Assembly (NCBI GenBank): GCA_035772735.1 | Contig: JASDFA010000027.1 | Span: 28,688,001-28,752,000 of the forward strand | Direction: 5' to 3' | Length of the DNA: 64,000 bases | Source: Datura wrightii | Taxonomy: Eukaryota; Streptophyta; Magnoliopsida; Solanales; Solanaceae | In this document: piece after piece, positions 25,120 to 36,045 of the stretch | Position numbering within the stretch: the stretch's first letter is position 1 | How the letters are laid out: the number at the start of each line of letters is the position of its first letter | Notes under the pieces: generated by a model | Database searches by the model: none | Seen by the model: the letters and a program-made list of their open reading frames with translations, nothing else | What the model was told of the DNA's origin: nothing | Program-made: the position numbers and the translations under genes

Positions 25120-26730
25120 TGATGTCGCACAAATTACTCCTCACAATTGAGATATAAAGTAGTCGATGTCAAATATAGAACCCAACAAAGGTTGGGGTCG
25201 ATCCCACGAGGAATATGGATAGAACTTGAGTTAATATGAATAGCTATTACTATTAGCTAACTTATTTCCGATGGGGGGAAAGAATTGAAAAATAAAATAA
25301 TGAAGACTAGTAAAGACTAATAAATTCTTAAATCAATTTTGGTTTGTATTCAATCAACAAGTGACTAGGATTATGTTCCCCATAACTTCATAACCACAAG
25401 GCTTTTAAACTAGTGATCTATTCCGATGTTGAGCATGCAATATTAGTAAGTTAGGTTCACCTAAATGGTTGATCCCCTATCTAGATGATTATCACCACAA
25501 AACTTGGTCCATATACGGGTGTATGCTTAATTAACCCTTACGTTTACTATCGGATTAGCTATCCCCAGATAAGTTTAAGCTATTAGATGAGGGTTGATAG
25601 CCTCAAATCTCCATTATTAATCCCTTTCCCCATTCACTACCCCCTTGATCCTGGGAGTAAGAATAAGGCGAGTTCTAACGTTTGCAACCGTTAAGAAATT
25701 ATTAAAATGGAGGAAAGAAAATAATATATGCATTAAACCCCGTTCAAGAATCACTAAGTGTTTAACCTATGTGTGTTAATTCATCATGGTTCTCATATCA
25801 CTAGTTATGGGTTTAGCTACTCATGCTTGAATAATCACAATCACAAAATATATAATAAATCATAATTGTAAGTTACAAAAACTCATAGAATAAAACCACG
25901 TGTATTGAATAAAATTCCACAACCGATGAACAAAACTTCAATGTCATTTGATTCCCAAAATCAAGAACAAAATTACAAACTTTGTCTCTTGAACTAAGAA
26001 AGATCGTTCGCAACGCTAAACTCCACATGAAAGTAGTAAAAATAAACTGTACCTGGAAAATAAACCTAAATATTGTATTTATAGTTCGAAACTAATCTTA
26101 TCCTAACTAAAATTGGATTCTAGGTCGACAGGGGTAACGGTCCAAGTAATGACTCGTTAGGTCTCCTAACGAGTCATGATTAGTGAAAATTAGTCGTCCT
26201 CGGCAGTAGGCCCAGTCTTGGTGACGGGTCACCCAACGACTCATTGTGTTAGGTCACGAGTCATTAGGCCTCTCATGGTCTTGGTTCTCTAGAATTCCAG
26301 TGCACACGTCGGTTCATACCAGTGCTCTCATGACGAGTCATCCAATCATCTGACGACTCATTACGTCTTCTGTTGCCTTCACTTGGTATTTTTCAGAAAT
26401 CATCTTCCCAGTCTGCAATAACTGGCTAAACAACTCGTTACCATATGTAATGAGTCGTGTCTTCAACTCGTGATGTGCATTGGTTCCTTTTCACAAACTT
26501 TCATTGCTTCCCACGACTCCAGGCACAAGTCATGCATTGAGACAACGACTCGTGGCCTTGGCATCAACCTTCAGTTCAGTCCATTTATGCCTTACTTTTC
26601 ATATTTCCTGTTCCGGACCTGTTTTCCTGCAACATTTAATACAAACACATCATATCTACATAAACATACTCGAAATTTTCATATTTTCTTAGTTTTAAGC
26701 GTCGAAGTGTCATAAACTAATGACACATCA
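25120..26730 (-). repeat. element C 3' LTR
   Basis: 1611 bp, plus strand TGATGTCG...ACACATCA. The U5 motif GGTTGGGGTCGATCCCAC lies near 25191-25208. The TATA box (minus TATAAATA) is at 26076-26083, and an array of ACGASTCGT-type sites lies at 26152-26553, immediately upstream. The partner 5' LTR piece at 60656-61670 aligns with the right two thirds. Confidence 0.75.
26076..26083 (-). promoter_or_regulatory. TATA box of element C 3' LTR
   Basis: TATAAATA on the minus strand. The copy in the 5' LTR is at 61017-61024. It marks the U3/R border and lies about 70 bases downstream of the motif array. Confidence 0.6.
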
Positions 26731-27267
26731 ACACCCCTAACTTAGAACTTTTACATGTCCTCAGGCAAAATAAAATAAAATAAACTACTTCGACACTTCA
26801 ATTAAAAGAACTTTAGAAAACTTACGGAAGTCACAACTCTTCACTAAGTCAAATTTTATACCCCTCCTTTATCATACAAACTCAAATCATAATGCATATG
26901 CAAAATTTCAACCATGATACAGAGGAATCAAAACATAGCAAAATACTGTCCCTTGCAACCATGCTCATAAATCTATAACACTGACCCACACAATTTGCAA
27001 ATGATTTTGTTGACCAAATGCTCTCACCTCAAAGAAGTCCCACAATCACTCATTTGTATATGATTATATAAATGTATTTATCTTGGGACTAGGTAAGATT
27101 ATACTCGCTCTCACAAAGAATTTCTAACTGTGTGCATGCAATACCATAGGCTTTCCTTTACTTTCAATATCTTGAATTTTAGATAGGTAACCAGATCACT
27201 ATAGGACTTTTTAAGCTTGTAACGTAGGCTTGGTTTGGGTATGGTACATATGGGACTAGTAGCTTAA
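26731..27267 (-). other. 3' untranslated tail of element C, distal part
   Basis: It directly precedes the 3' LTR on the minus strand and includes CTGAGGACATG and the purine-rich AAGTTAGGGGTGT that serves as polypurine tract. The tail is interrupted by element F and resumes at 34975. No coding sequence. Confidence 0.6.
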
Positions 27268-28837
27268 TGATCTTGGGAATAATTACGTGCCCAAGTGCTA
27301 TTTTATAGCTTAATTTAGTCGGGTTGTCTAATTATACACTTACATTCTTTTGTGATTTTGTGTAAATTTGGGTATGCACTAACCAATATGATTAGTCCTT
27401 GTTTTGTAGGTGTAAAATGCATATGAGGGACTAAATAATGATGGGTGAAGTGAAGGAATGGAGTTGGATGTGAATTGCAAAAGATGGCAAGAAAACATGC
27501 CATGGCAAGGCGCTTGCACGCCCAGCGCCGTGCCACGCCAAGGCCATGCACGCGAAATGCAACCTTCCAGGGCGCCTGCGCGCCAGCGTCCGTGCCACGC
27601 CAGGCACTGCTGTGCGCCACAGGCCGTGTCACACTGGCCATCGCGCAAGAGGAGCTCCGTGCCACGCCGTGTGTCGCGCAGGCACTTCACGCAAGACCTG
27701 CCGAGGATGCAATTTCCAGTGGGCTTCCGCGTTACCTCCATGGCACGGAGGAAAATTGGCGCGTTCACCTCCGTGCCATGGAGCCATTCCATGACAGGCC
27801 AAAAATTGCAAATTTCCTATTTACTATAAATTAAACCCTTAGCTTCTGAAATCATTTGTCACGAAATATTTTCTGAAAACCGTAGAGGAGTGAAGGGAGA
27901 AGTAAAGAACTCACCGAGGTTCACCAATTTTACATTCTCTTTTACCTATTCTTTTAAGTACTCTACTTTTGACTATGTTTTTAAGTTATTGTACGAACAT
28001 GAGTGGGTAAAACCCTTCCCCTAGGGTTGAGGCCACGTGATATGATTGTAATGCATGAATTTGTTTTGGTTTGAGTTGTTAATTGTTGTTTTGTCTTACA
28101 TTCTTGATTATGGTTGTTTTTATGCTTGATCACCATTAAAACATACATGTTAATCTAGGTAAAAGCTTGAAAGAGTAACCCTAGGCAAGAACATAGGAAT
28201 GTAGGGAGCAAGTTCTTATCTTTTGATATGATTCGCAATTAGGATAAATAATATACCTAAATTGCCTTGCTTGGTTGATAAAACGGGATGATAGCAAGAC
28301 ACCGACTTAGAATTGTCACTCCACCACTCGTAGAAGTAGTTGTGAAGCTAATTTAGGTTAAATGGTTAGAGGTACAAAAGTCCCTAATCAAGAGCACAAA
28401 CCCCGTAAACCACATCCATGTAGTTGAATTGCCCACTAACTAGGACGTCACATCCCCGCTCAATGATGTAGTTGTGAGGCTAGTTTGTCGTGTTTAGAGG
28501 CTCGAGAGACCATGAACATCACATTTCCAACTATGTGAGACAACAATTGATAATTTCATTCGTGAATCATTACGAAGTGTAGAATTGCATGATTATCCGG
28601 CCTTAGCTCTAGTTGCTTCTTATATCATTTCCAGATTGTTTTGTTACCATCCCTAGATTTAATTATAATTTCTCGAAAACTTCTATAATTAACACTTGTG
28701 AATGTTAATCTTACACTTGAATCGTAATATTCGCTGAATTGGTCCAGTCCCTATAGGTTTGACATCCGGTTCTTACGAAGGGTCACTATATTACTTGTAC
28801 GACCGTGAACGCTTGTGAGTGTGTTGGAGCGCCAACA
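27268..28837 (+). repeat. element F 5' LTR
   Basis: TGATCTTGGG...GCGCCAACA. U3 contains a GC-rich block at 27485-27795 full of CCGTGCCACGCC and CCTCCATGGCACGGAGG words, then TATAAATTA at 27825-27833. The tRNA-T-arm-like CCCTATAGGTTTGACATCC lies near the U5 end. The long overlapping ORFs on both strands in the GC-rich block are composition artefacts. Confidence 0.9.
27825..27833 (+). promoter_or_regulatory. TATA box of element F 5' LTR
   Basis: TATAAATTA directly downstream of the GC-rich palindromic block. The 3' LTR copy is at 33962-33970. Confidence 0.65.
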
Positions 28838-28843
28838 AGTTTT

Positions 28844-28860
28844 TGGCGCCGTTGCCGGGG
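28844..28860 (+). promoter_or_regulatory. primer binding site of element F (tRNA-Asp type)
   Basis: TGGCGCCGTTGCCGGGG, 6 bases after the LTR, complementary to the 3' end of plant tRNA-Asp. The same site is used by element B. Confidence 0.85.
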
Positions 28861-28952
28861 AACTGGCCAAGTTTAGTAAAGTTTTCTATTTTTGTGTGAT
28901 TTTTAATTTCCTTAGGTGTTAAGAAACTTTGTCTTAGTTTGATATATTGCAG

Positions 28953-30400
28953 GTGATAGGTTGTCCTTGCAGAGCTGGCAAGGAATAGAGAGCTAGTGGA
29001 ACCGTTGCTTGAACATGAACATCAACTTGATTTACGCAGGAGGGAAGCTCTAGATCGAAAGCTAAAGAGTCTTCAGAAGAGGTTACAACAACACCCACCA
29101 GTAGGGAAAGCGAAGTTGTTACCTGAAACCATGGAAGCCTGACCAGTTCGCAGTGGCGATCCCACTAGCGACAAATGTGACCTTTAGTATCCGCAAACCG
29201 GAACCTGGAGGAAACTTTGAATTGAAATAGAATATGGTGCAGCTGTTACATTCTAGTGGCCAGTTCACTAGAATGACTCATGAGGACCCACAACAACACT
29301 TATAGAACTTCCTTTAGATTAGTGACACATTCGTCCCCACCAGAGTGTCCACAGATTATGTTCGACTTACCCACTTCACATTCTCATTGTTGGGAGAGGC
29401 AAAGACGTGGTTGAAATCTGAGCAACCGAATTCCATAACTTCTTGGGATTATTTGGCAAAGAAGTTCCTCATCAGATTTTTCCCTTCAGGTAAGACTGCC
29501 AAACTCAAGAGTGAAATATTAAGCTTCAAACAGAGGCCGGAGGAGAACTTGTATTTGGCTTGGGAGAGATTCAAGTCATTATTGAGAGACTGCCCCCATC
29601 ATCAGTAGTCCAATAAAGTGCTAGCCCATACTTTTGTGGAAAGTCTAGACCCACACATAAAATTTTTACTAGATTCTGCATCGAGTGGGCAAGCATTAGA
29701 GAAGACTTATGATGAGCTGTACACTTTGTTGAACAGGATTGCTTAGGGAAATCCAATGTGGCACAACGAGTCATCGAGAGGGGTAGGAAAGAGAACAACA
29801 GGGCTGATAGAGGTGGATGGTGTAAATGCCTTGGCTGCACAACTAGCATCATTTCAGCATCAGATGATGACTCAGTTCAATAAACTGAGTATGAACCAAC
29901 AACAGGGATAGGTAAATGCAGTTCAGCAAGCTCCTAGTTGGTGTGAAATCTACGGAAATAATTAGCACAATGCAGAATCCCGCGGGGCCAATCCTGAATC
30001 GGTCAATTTTGTTGGGAATGTTCAAAGAAACAATCAGAATTTTGGGAACAATTACAACAAGAATTGGCAGAGCCACCCGAGTTTTTCTTGGGGTGGAAAT
30101 CAAAGTAAAAGCTACTAGCAACCTCAACAGCAGCAGTATCAGCAGCAGAACAGGCAGAATGGTGGCCAGTTGAGCAGCAACATTAAGGAGACGTTGCAGA
30201 AGATTATGGAGACACAGACCCAATTAGCAGAGAATCAGGAGAGGATGGCATCAAATTTGAAAAATCAGCAGTTGGCCACCCGCAATCTAGAGAAGCAGAT
30301 GGGTCAAATAGTAGCTGCTCACCACACTATACCGCAGGGAGGATTACCCAGTGACATAGACACAAACCCCCGATAGGTCAACGCCATCAGTCTGAGGAGT
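28953..30400 (+). pseudogene. element F gag (capsid-nucleocapsid), nonsense-riddled
   Basis: The translation matches element B gag along its length: LLHSSGQFT, then the capsid region with TSWDYLAKKFLIRFFPSGKTA and ENLYLAWERFKSLLRDCPHH, then a degenerate zinc-knuckle region and a Gln-rich tail. The frame holding 29345-30376 is interrupted by nine in-frame TAG codons (29228, 29303, 29315, 29606, 29744, 29909, 29963, 30116, 30374); six stand where B has glutamine. A TGA and a frameshift lie upstream near 29142. Gag normally assembles the virus-like particle. An acceptor-like TATTGCAG precedes the start region. Confidence 0.85.
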
Positions 30401-30409
30401 GGCAGACAA

Positions 30410-31180
30410 TTGGCTGATGCACCATCGAAAGAAAGGAGAAATGAGGTGCAGCTGGAGTTGGTTAGAAAGGGATCATCCACTGACAAGGGAGAGAATCAGA
30501 GTGATGTGCAACAAAATGCACAATCATCATTGCAGCCAGCACAGAGACCACCACCACCATTTTCGCAAAGACTCAAAAAGAGCAAGGAGGAGGAATGCTT
30601 TAGAAAGTTCTTTGATATTTTCAAAGAACTTCACATAAATTTGCCTTTGCTTGATGTTTTCCAGGGAATTCCTAAGTATGCTAAGTACTTGAAAGATGTG
30701 GTGTCCAACAAAATCAGATTGGTGGATGTTCAGACAGTAGCACTGACTGAGGAGTGCAGCCACAGGGTAATGAACAAGATACCTAAAAAGCTAAAAGACC
30801 CGGGGAGTTTTACCCTCCCCATACAAATTGATAAAGCTAAGGTGATAAGAGCTCTTTGTGATTTAGGGGCAACAATTAATCTAATGCCCCTATCTTTGTT
30901 TAACACCTTGGGGTTGGGTCAACTGAGAACAACACGATTGATGCTGCAGCTGGCAGACAAGTCGCGAGTGGCACCAGATGGAATAATCGAGGACCTTCTC
31001 ATCAAAGTGGGTAAGTTCATTATACCCACTGATTTCATTATATTGGATTTTAAAGTGGATGACAAGGTACCCCTGATCTTGGGAAGGCCATCTTTGCCAC
31101 TGGAGGAGCGATTATTAATGTAAGAGCAGGGACCCTGAAAATGAGGGTCGATAATGAAGAAGAACTCTTCCGGGTCTACT
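30410..31180 (+). pseudogene. element F aspartic protease region
   Basis: Continues the gag frame as an open stretch of 237 codons to 31123. It contains the conserved KKLKDPGSFTLPIQI, then LCDLGATINLMPLSL, the protease active-site region with DLGA in place of D(S/T)GA, and PLILGRPS near the end, where a 1-base deletion relative to B breaks the frame. The order and wording match B at 55533-54936. No reverse transcriptase follows; the hairpin element begins about 270 bases later. Confidence 0.85.
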
Positions 31181-31447
31181 AAGAGATAAACCCACCCACA
31201 TATTACAGGGACCTTTGTAAGGTCAGTGTGTTGTCAGAGGCTAAGGGTGGGGTGGCAGATTCCATAGGTTCACGGCCACAGGAGATGATTACTTTTCAGC
31301 CTGAATCTAATTGAGGGCTTCCATTAGAGAAGGAGTTGGAGGAAGAGAGGGACAGAGTGGCGGATGTTCCCTCGAAAAACAAAAAGAGAAGAAGATGGTT
31401 CTCGAAAGGGAACATGGATAAGAGGATGTCTTGAAAAGGATAGTCCA

Positions 31448-31495
31448 TGTCGTGTCGCGATGTAAAATTAGGCGCTGCTTGGGAGGCAACCCAAG
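31448..31495 (+). other. two-hairpin RNA element (H1-15 nt-H2), element F copy
   Basis: H1 is TGTCG-TGTCG-CGATG (31448-31462, five pairs with two G-U). A 15-nt spacer follows, then H2 CTTGGG-AGGCAA-CCCAAG (31478-31495, six perfect pairs). The same 48-nt layout occurs in element B and twice in element C. Its position after the last coding domain, and its retention in an element with no pol, suggest a cis-acting RNA role; the function is unknown. Confidence 0.7.
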
Positions 31496-31499
31496 GGTA

Positions 31500-33388
31500 C
31501 CACAGGTACAATTTTAATTTTTTTTCATTTGTGTTGATTTTGTTTATTTTCATCTTGTTGTTGTTTTTGGTGGAGAATTAAGCAAAGATGGAGGGGAAGT
31601 CTGAGTACCCTTGGAGGAGGAGTCTAAGAAGAATGAAAGAGGGAAAGTGTGGGGTCGAATACCCACTTGTTTAAAAATGAAGAAAAACATGCTGTTAGCT
31701 AGGCCTAGAGGCCCCAGGGAGTATTTCTCACCCTTTTTGAAATTTAATTGGATGCTTTGGGGACATAGCATGATTTCAAGTGTGGGGTGAGGGAAATTCC
31801 AAAATTTTATGCTTAATGATTTTGGGTGAATTTAGTGCTTGATAGGTATTGGTTGAGGGAAATTTTTTGAGTTGAGCATGATTCCCCACCCGTTGATTTT
31901 TCTTTTCGGTTCTTTTTCGATGGGGAGCACTTTGAACCGAAGAATAAAAATTTTCTTTGTCTGTACATAGTTGTTTTTAGTCATAGTTCGGGACTATTCC
32001 TGACGATGGATGGATGACGACCGTCTTGAGGGAAAATTAGTCAATAGGTTTTGGTTTTTGAACCCGTAGCTAATTGATGGCTTGATGTTCTTGTTATGTG
32101 CTATACATGATTGTGAGATGCAAATGTGGTTAGTGTTGAAGCATGTAAGAAGTTGTATAACTCTGTTTGAGACACCTAGGCTCTTGAATATGACTCTATG
32201 TGCTTAAAGCTTAATTTTGAATTCTTGTGATTAGCTGAGCTAAGAGTCTGCTAAATTTGTCTTGAATTGAGCATGTGCTGTGAGTGTAACGTTTTTGAAT
32301 ATTCCATGCTAGTGTGTAGTGTCTAGAACTTGCGTGGTGTGTATACAAAATGAAATGAGGGATGTCGATTGTAGGAGATGATTTAGGCATTTCTTTGAAT
32401 GAGCCTAATTTTTATCCGTCGCTTTACCTACCTTGAATGTCTAATCCTAGTTAGCCCCATTGAGCCTTAAGCCTATTCTTTGATAGCTGCAACATAACCT
32501 TAATCCTTTTCTTTCATTAGCCTTGAATTTGATCCCAAATTCCTAAGCGCTTATGTGAAATTGCAAAGAAGTTAAGGAGGGAGAAGTTGGAATGAGAATA
32601 CAAAAATAGTGGTTGTGGGAGTTAAAGAAAAGACTAGAGGTGCATTTTAAAAAGAAATTGAACAATAGTTACTAAGGAGTAAAAGAAGAAAAGAGTGAAA
32701 AAGAAGATTAAAGAAAATAATTGCTTAAGTACTCCTTACTAGCAGTTTGAGTGTGCTTAATGAAATGGGGAAATAAAAGAGGAAAATGGGAGTAGAAAAG
32801 TATAAAGGTGAAGTAAGAGGAGGGAAGTTCTTAAGGAGAGTGTGGTGTATTAAAAGCGCTTAGGGAAGATAGTCACTGTTATTAGCCATAATAGTACCTA
32901 CCTGCCCTTAGCTTACATTACAACCCGATAAGTCCTACTTGATCTTACTTTCTAACATTCTTAAATTAGTGGAGTAAAACACTAAGGGCAAGCTTATGGG
33001 TCAATACACATGGCATGTGAATTCTTTGTGAGAGTGAGCTTATTTCTTATCCATATACCCCTACATGTTATAATTTGAAAACATATGAGCGAAAATGGGT
33101 AACTCTCTTGTTGTGAGGGAACATGTTTAATGAAGAATAAAATTCATGTCGGATTTCTTGATCGATTAATTCTCATGAGTTTGTTGAGATTGAGAGTTCA
33201 TTTTTGAGGCTAGGAAGTATTAACATAGTTATATTTGATTTTAATGGTTAAATCTTGCATGCTCTATTTTTAACTTGCTATCTAAAACAATCATTGTAGC
33301 CTTAACTCGAATTATCTTGCTTCAATTAGCTATGTTTGAGTCTTCATGTACGTGAGATGTATAAGAGTTTTTTGAGGACGAACAAGGC
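31500..33388 (+). other. long non-coding 3' region of element F
   Basis: About 1.9 kb with no ORF of interest, matching the corresponding region of element B (42392-44300) in order and wording: for example GGTTCTTTTTCGATGGGG near 31908 and a GTTGCAACATAAGC-like block near 32480. It includes polypurine-like AAGTGTGGGGT at about 31769. Neither sibling has coding potential here. Confidence 0.6.
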
Positions 33389-33404
33389 TTTAAGTGTGGG
33401 GTAG
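33389..33404 (+). promoter_or_regulatory. polypurine tract of element F
   Basis: TTTAAGTGTGGGGTAG directly before the 3' LTR, preceded by GAGGACGAACAAGGC. Confidence 0.8.
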
Positions 33405-34974
33405 TGATCTTGGGCATAATTACATGCCCAAGTGCTATTTTATAGCTTAATTTAGTCGGGTTGTCTAATTATACACTTACATTCTTACGTGACTTTGTGT
33501 AAATTTGGGTATGCACTAACCAACATGATTAGTCCTTGTTTTGTATGTGTAAAATGCATATGAGGGACTAAATAATGATGGGTGAAGTGAAAGAATGGAG
33601 TTGGAAGTGAATTTCAAAAGATGACAAGAAAACATGCCATGGCAAGGCGCCTGCGCGCCCAGCGCCGTGCCAAGCCAAGGCCATGCACGCGAAATGCTGC
33701 CCTCCAAGGCGCTTGCGCGCCAGCGTCCGTGACACGCCAGGCACTGCTGCGCGCCGCAGGCCGAGCCACGCTGGCCATCGCGGGAGAGGAGTTTCGTGCC
33801 ACGCTGTGTGTCGCGTAGGCACTTCGCGCAAGACCTGCCGAGGATGCAATTTCAAATGGGCTTCCGCATTACCTCTGTGGCACGGAGGCAAATTGGCGCA
33901 TTCACCTTCGTTCCATGCAGCCATTCCATGACAGACCAAAAATTGCAAATTTCCTATTTACTATAAATTAAACCCTTAGATTTTAAAATCATTTGTCACG
34001 AAATATTTTCTGGAAACCGTAGAGGAGCGAAGGGAGAAGTGAAGAACTCACCTAGGGTTCACTAATTTTACATTCTCTTTTACCTATTCTTGTAAGTACT
34101 CTACTTTGACTATGTTTTTAAGTTATTGTACGAACATGAGTGGGTAAAACCCTTCCCCTAGGGTTGAGGCCACGTGATATGATTGTAATGCATGAATTCA
34201 TTTTGGTTTGAGTTGTTAATTGTTATTTTGTCTTACATTCTTGATTATGGTTGTTTTTATGCTTGATCACCATTAAAACATACATGTTAATCTAGGTAAA
34301 AGCTTGAAAGAGTAACCCTAGGCAAGAACATAGGAATGTAGGGAGCAAGTTCTTATCTTTTGATATGATTCGCAATTAGGATAAATAATATACCTAAATT
34401 GCCTTGCTTGGTTGATAAAACGGGATGATAGCAAGACACCGACTTAGAATTGTCACTCCACCACTCGTAGAAGTAGTTGTGAAGCTAATTTAGGTTAAAT
34501 GGTTAGAGGTACAAAAGTCCCTAATCAAGAGCACAAACCCCGTAAACCACATCCATGTAGTTGAATTTTCCACGAACTAGGACGTCACATTCCCGCTCAA
34601 CGATGTAGGTGTGAGGCTAGTTTGTCATGTTTAGAGGCTCGAGAGAGCATGAACATCGCATTTCCATCTATGTGAGACAACAATTGATAATTTCATTCGT
34701 GAATCATTATGAAGTGTAGCATTGCATGATTATCCGACCTTAGCTCTAGTTGCTTCTTATATCATTTCCAGATTGTTTTGTGACCATCCCTAGATTTAAT
34801 TATAATTTCTTAAAAACTTCTGTAATTAACACTTGTGAATGTTAATCATACACTTGAACATGAATATTTGCTGAATTGGTCCAGTTCCTGTGGGTTCAAT
34901 ATCCGGCTCTTAAGAAGGGCCACTGCATTACTTGTACGACCGCGTACGCTTGCGAGTGCGCTGGAGCGCCAACA
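33405..34974 (+). repeat. element F 3' LTR
   Basis: Same length as the 5' LTR, starting TGATCTTGGGC and ending GCGCCAACA, followed by the CTTAA duplication. Scattered substitutions, many of them C/T or G/A, separate the two LTRs. The GC-rich block is at 33625-33930 and TATAAATTA at 33962-33970. Confidence 0.9.
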
Positions 34975-36045
34975 CTTAACCCTCCTTGGCACTACACACA
35001 CCTTGACTCCACTTTTAACCTTCTCTTCATTTTTCTCCCTTTTTCCTTTACTTTATTCTTCTTTTATTTTCGTTTGCAACTACGAGTGCGGTGTTTGTTC
35101 CTTCAAGTATTCATTACTTTGATGTTTTTCTTTTCTTGCTTTCTTTCTCTTTACCAACATTTTTGTCTTTTTTTCCTTTTCTTTCATTATGCGCACCGAA
35201 CCCGCTCTTTCATTTTCATTACCCAATCTCATTCCACCCTACTTTTATTAATCACCCCTATAATAGCCACCCTCAACTTAGGCGATTTGCCTGAGTTGAG
35301 GTTCACAGTGTACGAGGAGGGACCAGGACCAAAACAGGTTCATTTCAAATCAAAGCGAGACGGTGAATTTGTGCTAACAAAAAGAAAGGTAAATTTAAGC
35401 TCAAAATTTGGATCAAGGGATACTTCTTTTCTTTTGGTAGGTCTTTTAAGGCTAAAGTGGTCTCATTAATCAAAAATGACCTATGATCCTTTCCTAGTTT
35501 CCCATCCTCTATCACAGTATGACTGGCTAGGCAAGTTCTAGATTGACACACACAACAGAATTAACTATTAAATCTCGCTCACAAATAGCATAGGTCAACA
35601 TCATCACTTCTACTAACTGCTAGTTCAGGTACAACCATATAATGGCAAACATGTTTACAGTTATAATGCCATGCAAATATTCACAAGGGTCATACTTTTA
35701 AATTTTAACACACACATAAAAAAATTTTGTAGGAGGGGTTATCACATAGTATCGCACTATCAGTTCAGCTAAATTCAAAAATCATGCTCTTGAATGCCTT
35801 AAGTTCACCTAATTTTCTTTGGACTGACACAAACAAACACAAAAACATAAAAACCTAAACGTGCTGGTTCTACTAGATAAGGAACACCCAAGGGAAAAGA
35901 TATCCGGCAAGAAAAATCCTCGAGTTATTTTCAGCAAAAATACACAAGTAGCCCTCCCCACCCCATCAAGAAAAGCATGCATCGTCCTTGATGTATATAT
36001 ATATATAAAATAAAACCATGGAAATAAGGAACATACCTGTGTGAC
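34975..36045 (-). other. 3' untranslated region of element C, proximal part
   Basis: Lies between the 3' ORF and the F insertion; on the minus strand it continues at 27267. The ORFs at 34876-35469 and 35931-36383 are not supported by any domain, and the first crosses the end of the F LTR. A short (TA)n lies near 35994-36006. Confidence 0.55.

Larger units (their letters stand above)
27268..34974 (+). mobile_element. element F: non-autonomous gag-protease LTR retrotransposon, Athila-like
   Basis: The two LTRs are 1570 bp each (27268-28837 and 33405-34974) with a perfect target duplication CTTAA (27263-27267 and 34975-34979). The interior has a tRNA-Asp-type primer site, gag, protease, a two-hairpin element, 1.9 kb of non-coding sequence and a polypurine tract. 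There is no RT, RNase H or integrase, and the short distance from protease to the hairpin element leaves no room for them. The same organisation in element B shows this is a family trait. It inserted into the 3' tail of C in the opposite orientation. Confidence 0.9.

Noticed and set aside
27458..27834. Overlapping ORFs of 82-137 codons on both strands
   Set aside because: They lie in the GC-rich U3 block of the F LTR, repeat in the second LTR, occur in several frames at once and show no domain; the openness comes from base composition and repeated CCGTGCCACG words.
33568..33948. ORFs in the F 3' LTR GC block
   Set aside because: Same composition artefact as in the 5' LTR.
34876..35469. 197-codon plus-strand ORF
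   Set aside because: Crosses the F LTR end and target duplication into C 3' UTR; Phe/Leu-rich low-complexity translation, no domain.
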